Positions 58,596 through 64,000 of a stretch of DNA of 64,000 bases are shown here, piece by piece. The stretch spans positions 57,228,501 through 57,292,500 of the forward strand of contig OX419761.1 of the NCBI GenBank assembly GCA_948567375.1, written 5' to 3'. Source of the DNA: Lunularia cruciata (taxonomy: Eukaryota; Streptophyta; Marchantiopsida; Lunulariales; Lunulariaceae). Position 1 is the first letter of the stretch, and the number at the start of each line of letters is the position of its first letter. The translations under genes were made by a program, and so were the position numbers. The notes under the pieces are model-generated. The model was not told the DNA's origin and made no database searches. It saw only the letters and a program-made list of their open reading frames with translations.

Positions 58596-59005
58596 TGAAA
58601 TGAAGGGATATTAAGACCCCGTCAAGCCACACAAAAGACAAACAAAAAAGGTAACATGGGCTAAGTTCCAATAGATACAGAGACAAGAAATTTACCCTAC
58701 CATATCTAAGATATTTGCGCTATGCAAGTGGTAAGGTCTATAAACTATTGGAGCATATGAAGAAACATCACATGGTGTGATTACTCTCCTATGGATTGCA
58801 CCAGCAAATGCTCTATGTAAAACAATGGACACATGTTATCTAAAGTATAATACAAAGTATGTGAGTGAGAGTGGTACACTTTGACATCTAATATGATAAG
58901 CTCTAGTGCACTCCTTGACAAATATATCGAATATCGTGTCCATCACTCCATATAACTCCAAGGCTAGAGGAACAAAGAGATGACCTTGCTACATACCTGT
59001 AATGT
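58596..59005 (-). pseudogene. Second copy of the decayed repeat ORF, cut by chromovirus A
   Basis: On the minus strand below 59006 the sequence reads HLFVPLALELYGVMDTIFDI and HSANILDMVG-like segments, matching 19215-19500. The chromovirus A LTR ends exactly where this match starts, so A inserted into this repeat; the rest lies right of the window. Confidence 0.6.
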
Positions 59006-59589
59006 TTCGAGGATGAGAACCTCCAAGAAAAACACAAGAGAAATACAAGGCTTCATCACTCAATACTCCAATGCTCGAAAGGAGTATCTTGTCTTTATTA
59101 TATAGCAAAGAGTATCCATTCAAAGTAAACTCCATCCTTGGATCAGATACATGGATTGGTGATATGTCAGCAAGCTCCAGCCTTAGATTAGTTGCATGGA
59201 TTGGTGACATGTTGACCCTTGTTCTATCTAGTTAAATAAATTTGATCAAATAAATTTGATCAAAGGGAATCTTTGAAGAATCTTCTTATATGGAGCTTAG
59301 AACCGCATGGGTTAGATACAGTCAAAAAGCTTGTGAGTAGATAAGATTACACCTTTCCACTCAAAGGGAGGCTTCTTTCATTTTTTGAGGCCTAATTCAT
59401 CTATTTAGACTCCCAAAATTGACTCTAAAGTTTTCAAGGTGTATTTGACTTCTACTTTGTTAGTGTAAGTACTCTTTGGGTGACACCTCTATCTGATCTA
59501 CTTAAACCATCATATATAAGATCCTTTCAAATATTACCAAGCTAATTTCCACCTCTAGATAATATGTCTTGCTAATGGTATTACAAACC
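59006..59589 (-). repeat. 3' LTR of chromovirus A copy 2
   Basis: 584 bp. On the minus strand it starts TGTAATACC after a polypurine tract (aaaaggggggagg) and ends ATTACA. It lacks the internal duplication of the 7806-8574 copy. Confidence 0.88.
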
Positions 59590-59599
59590 TCCCCCCTTT

Positions 59600-59860
59600 T
59601 AAGATGCAATTTACTCATTGCAAAGTTGTTGCTCAAAAGATTGCACTAATACTAGTGCATGGATCAAGTTAGCTATTGGCTCCCATGTTGTCTCATACAA
59701 TGGGTACACTTTCCAATTTATGAGATATTCCACACACGGATAATGAGTACTATAAATGCATTCCTAGAGAATGCATTCAACTTCATATTCCTCCGTGTTA
59801 TCAATGAGTGTTGGACAAGGTCGAACTTCTTATATAGAAGGAAAGTGGAGTGATAAGAAT
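59600..59860 (-). pseudogene. Chromovirus A copy 2 chromodomain remnant
   Basis: The minus strand reads EEYEVECIL, a stop, then VEYLINWKVYPLYETTWEPI and ALVLVQSFEQQLCNE. This is a chromodomain with WKG changed to WKV and in-frame stops. Confidence 0.8.
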
Positions 59861-61074
59861 GCATATCTACATAATAAGGAAACATGGAACATTCTATGGA
59901 TCTTCATGTGTGGTGGTAGCTCGAGATGATGGACCATTATGCCAATTTGATAGAGGATGAGAAAAGGCCCAATAAAATGAAGTCTAAGCTTATGAGGGCT
60001 AACTAACATGAGGTTGGTTGTGGACATCCAAACTTGATCCCCAATGCTAAAATCCATGTGCCTACAATGTGCATATGCATATTATTTCTATTGATTTTGT
60101 GCAATCTATAACTTGTGCCTGGTGTTCTACACACCCTATTGGATTCTAGAAACAAAATTATTTACATCATCAACTTTTGTAGCCATTGGGTAGATCTTTA
60201 CCAAGCTTGAAGGTATGAAAGGTTTCTCTTTAGACATGAGGAAGAATGATATGACTTATGTAGATACATTCATTGAATTGTTATAGGTAAATTCTACCAA
60301 TGGAAGTAAGGTGTTCCACCTTTCTTGCTCCTTTAATGTTAAGCCTCGGAGCAGGTCCTCAATAGTGCAATTAGCTTACTCTGTTTGTCCATCAATTTGT
60401 GGATGGTATGTCATGGACATGGCAAGTTTGGTTTTGAAGATGCCAAAGAGTGTTCTCCAAAACAAACTATTGAATTGAGTGTCTTAATCAATGATGAGCA
60501 CTTGAGACAGGCCATGGTGAGAAAAGACTACAACTAACTATAATTGAGCTAATTGTGGAGCAATCATGTCCTTTTTTGTCAAACACACTTTACTAAGTTA
60601 TTCTACAAAGACTACAATGGAGTCAAACCTTGAGGTGGTCTTAGGCAATTCACAAATCAGATCCATGTTGACATGTTCTCAATGTTGTGTAGGAGTAAAG
60701 AGAGGTTGAAAGAATCCTATAGGAGCTTAATTAAAGGTTTTATTTTCATGACATAAGAGGCAACTTTGAATGTACTCCATTATATCATTGCTCATCTTGG
60801 GCCAATAGTAATCGCATTTGATTGCATCTAAGGTCTTGTCCACTCCAATGTGACCTACAATGGCAGAATCATGACATTTTGTTAGGATGGTGGTTCTTAG
60901 GTCTAGAGCATTTGTGATCCATAACTTGCCATCATAAAAGTTGAGTCCTTGGGTATTGGTTATACCTTTGGATGATTGAGCTCCTACAATCAGTGGGTTA
61001 ATCTTTGTAGTTGTAAGAATCCTTGGCCAAAATTTTATGTTCATTTTGACCTCTACTCCTATATTTTTTGCCAT
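59830..61074 (-). pseudogene. Chromovirus A copy 2 integrase
   Basis: 60727-61074 holds the zinc domain (CHDSAIVGHIGVDKTLDAI, KCDYYWPKMSNDIM, SCLLCHENK) with all HHCC residues. The core region (about 60330-60720) is frame-shifted. 59830-60057 holds the C-terminal GDQVWMSTTNLMLV ... GPFLILYQIG ... HRMFHVSLL block. Confidence 0.85.
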
Positions 61075-61149
61075 AAGGATTTAGGTGAATGCATCTACAA
61101 GTTACTTCTTGCCTTTGACATATAGCATTGTCATGTTGAACCATTGTCT

Positions 61150-62100
61150 ACACTCTGCTTCTCAAATCTATTGACAAGATAGATCTTTTTGTGTCTTGAG
61201 ATAGACCAAATATTTGTGGTTTATCTCTAGTACAAATGCCTTCTTGCTAAGATAGTGCGCCTAATGTTTGGTTGCAAGGACAATTTCCAACTCTTCTTGT
61301 TTGATGGTGTGATAGTTGCATCTTGCTAGTAACAACTTTTGAGAGAAATATGCAATTAGGTGTCATCCGTTATTCCATTCATGTTGTAAGATTGCTCTTG
61401 TGGCAATGCTTGATGCATTTATAGCTAGCTTGATTAGATATTTTGGGTCATATCATCTCAAGATTGGTGCATGTAATAATGCATCTTTTAATTCTTGAAA
61501 GCCAATTCTTGTGCGGTTCCCTATATCCACTTCTTTTCCTTGCCAAGTAGTGTCATTAGAGGTTGTGTGATCTTTGAGAAGTCCTTGATAAATTGATGAT
61601 AGAACCCCATCAATCCCAAGAAACTCTTGAGTTAAATATGATCTTCTAGAACACCCCATTTTTTAATAACCTCTATTTTATTATTAACACTTGGACATCT
61701 TTTTCACTTACTCTATGGCCCAAGTAGTCTACTTCAAACTCCCAAATTCACACTTTGAGATTATGGCATACAATTGATTTTGTTGTAGAATATGGAGGAC
61801 TTTTCATAGATGCTACTTATGTTTCATCATCATCATTTGGTAGACTAAAGATGTCATCAAGGAAAATGATAACAAATTTATCCAAGTATGGACAAAATAT
61901 ATCCTTCATCAAACTCATGAAAGAGTTGTTGCATTGGTGAAGCTAAAAGGCATGACTATGTACTCAAAGTGACCATACCTTGTTCAAAACTTAATTTTGT
62001 GTACATCAAATTTCCTAAGATCACATCATAACAAGCTAATCATATCACTCACCACTCAATTTCTTCTTGATATTCCCTTACAAAGAGTGCTACTTTTCTA
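61150..62100 (-). pseudogene. Chromovirus A copy 2 RT end and RNase H
   Basis: The RT part reads TRYGHFEYIVMPFSFTNAT and FVIIFLDDIF in the 61990-61800 area; the sequence before it is missing. 61453-61659 holds LTQEFLGIDGVL and GFQELKDALLHAPIL. The RNase H follows in broken frames to about 61150. Confidence 0.75.
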
Positions 62101-62149
62101 GGTAATGACTCAATCCTCTTTGTATTACCATTAGGTAACTCCTACTTCT

Positions 62150-63460
62150 TCATTCTCATCGAGCTCTAGTTTCATCTCGAACCTTGTTGCAACAAAGCGA
62201 GACAATAAATTCTTTGTTGCTCCAAAGTCTATCAATACTCACTTAAATTCCATTTATGAAAATTTAGTTGTGTGTTTATCTTCCTCAACCTTGACACACT
62301 TGTCCTCTTCCTGCCCTTGTTTTTTACTCTTCTCTATTGAACTAAAAAGGCCATGAGGTACATTTATTGGTGACCTTTGTTTTTCAATGTGATTTTAGCA
62401 TCCTCCTCTTCAATTTGTCTCTCTATAGTATTTATAGGTTGCCTATATGGAGGCCAAGCACCTCTAGGAATATGAGCATTACAATTGATGGCTATATGCC
62501 CAACTCAACCTTAATTTTAATAGTGTCATTGTTTTACTTAAGACTCTTCTCCTCATGAGACTCCATCTCTCCTTTCTTTGACATGTCCTTGTTTTCTTGG
62601 AGGCAATAGTGCTCCTTGGTTTTGGAACCAAATGTTGCACAATTCCATAAGTACTAGTACACCAAAGTGTGGTGTTTTATTCCAATAGTGCTCAATTGAC
62701 TACCTATTCACCACTTCCAAGTGCCATTGCTATTCTCTTGGTGCATGCAATGGCTTCAGAAATAATGTGAGGATTTTGTACCATTATCTCTTGGAAAATT
62801 TGCTCTTTTAACCCCTATTTGAAAATTTCAAGAGCTTCTATTGGACTTATATTGGTTATCATGACCTAAAGATCAAGAAATGCCTCCACATACTCTTGTA
62901 TATTCCTCTTCTGCTTCAACTCACATAGTCGGATTTGAGCTATCTATACGGAATCTATGAATTATAAAGTATTCAATAGTCCTTGCATTGCCATCCAAGT
63001 GATCTCTCTTCCTTTTGCCAATAATAATTGCTCTCCCAAGCATTGTACTATGTGCAAGCTTTACTAGTCAAGTACCCCCATGCAAACATACTTGCAAAAT
63101 GATTGGTGAATGACTGGTGATCTCAATTGTGAATAATCAAAAGTATTGATTTATTCTTGAAATCTAGTTTTCTACTACTCCCATGGAACATTGTTCCTTG
63201 TAAAGTTCAATGTTGCATGTCTTGTTCATCCATAATAACAATGTGATTTTATTGTTGATCGGGATCAATGTTATTAGCATGAGTGACTCTCTAGGTACTT
63301 TGGCCGCTAGTATTGGATTTGGAATGATTCCCCTTCTTGCATCATTTTATCTTTCTTGAAGGTATATACTTGACTTTGTAAAGCTTCCATTGTCATCTTG
63401 ATCTCCCAAAAATCCCTTGCATTGCTTGCATTAGATCTTGCAACTACGGCTCCATGATTC
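62150..63460 (-). pseudogene. Chromovirus A copy 2 protease and gag
   Basis: Near 62230 the minus strand reads VLIDFGATKNLLS, a retropepsin active site with D-F-G. Gag extends from about 63453 leftwards, matching 186-1300 of copy 1; frames are broken throughout. Confidence 0.7.
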
Positions 63461-64000
63461 ATACACACAACAAATGCTCAATCATTACTTCCTACTTCAA
63501 TAGAGAAAACTATGGTCACTCAAGAGGGAGCATGGACAATTTGGACTACCATTTTGATCTCAAAGGCTTTCACTCATTGATAATATTCCTCACCAAAATT
63601 ACAAATTACAAAATCCCTAAACATAACTTTCAATCTAACCACATAATAGATTTCTACTTGAGTGTTGAAAAAGAGAAGCTTTGATATATTCAGATCTATT
63701 GCATCATAATAAAATGTAAATTGTTGAATCCTACTCTCTATCTTATATCATCACATGTACAATCACTAGGTTTGGCAATTTTATCTCTATGTTTATGAAC
63801 TCTACTCCAAAATGTAAACGAGATATACAACTTGCTCATGTTGGATTTACATAATCTTGATGTGGAATGGATTAAAGAATGGGAAGTGGGGTGTAAGAAA
63901 TTGTCGTCCATGAGTATCCATCCCATCCTTTCTTTAAAACATCCCCAATCTATCAAAATTACTCAATCTCATTAGCATGTGCTCCTCCAAGAAGTGTGAT

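Larger units (their letters stand above)
59006..64000 (-). mobile_element. Chromovirus A copy 2 (minus strand, runs off the window)
   Basis: On the minus strand: leader 64000-63460, gag to about 62300, protease near 62230-62160, partial RT about 62000-61680, RNase H to about 61150, integrase 61074-59840, chromodomain 59860-59620, then LTR 59589-59006. Same family as 1-8574 by shared leader, gag, integrase and LTR sequence, and without the 3.7-kb nested insert. The RT fingers are deleted here too. Many stops. Confidence 0.9.

Overview
The window looks like nuclear DNA of a land plant. The main evidence is one spliced gene whose protein matches the plant TKI1 (TSL-kinase interacting protein 1, Cramped-like) family, and two families of plant-type Ty3/gypsy chromoviruses. 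The long intron, the decayed nested retrotransposons and the lack of any other recognisable gene fit a large, repeat-rich genome. I lean towards a lycophyte, fern or bryophyte, but the sequence does not settle this.

Layout. (1) 1-8574: chromovirus A, + strand, decayed, interrupted at 3372-7068 by a different element carrying a gag-like, coiled-coil-rich ORF set. Its 3' LTR is 7806-8574. (2) 8575-18643: a minus-strand chromovirus B copy that acted as a target. It holds chromovirus A (left side), a solo B LTR (11052-11475, duplication CCATT) and a full-length + strand B element (12553-18096, duplication AAATC). (3) 18644-19830: decayed ORF of another repeat, also found at about 58690-59005. (4) 19830-31702: no gene recognised; it holds one pre-miRNA-like foldback, a GA microsatellite and small hairpins. 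(5) 31703-57946, minus strand: the TKI1-like gene. Eleven exons join in frame to 1018 codons plus stop. Intron 9 is 18.8 kb and nearly filled by a mosaic array of hairpin-rich modules. (6) 58000-59005: gene upstream region and TE remnant. (7) 59006-64000: a second chromovirus A copy, minus strand, running off the window.

Most interesting points. The intron array has about 20 copies of one short hairpin and about 14 of a second, and the stems change on both sides together between copies. On the TKI1 strand the same array carries five copies of a branch-point/acceptor/11-nt/donor motif that looks like a microexon. Chromovirus B LTRs contain perfect heat-shock-element arrays upstream of a TATA box, recalling the heat-activated copia element ONSEN. 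The pol frame of the full-length B copy has about ten stops and no frameshift, and most stops fit C-to-T change. Its gag region contains a perfect 232-bp palindrome.

No computation was run. Splice junctions, repeat counts and identities were read by eye.
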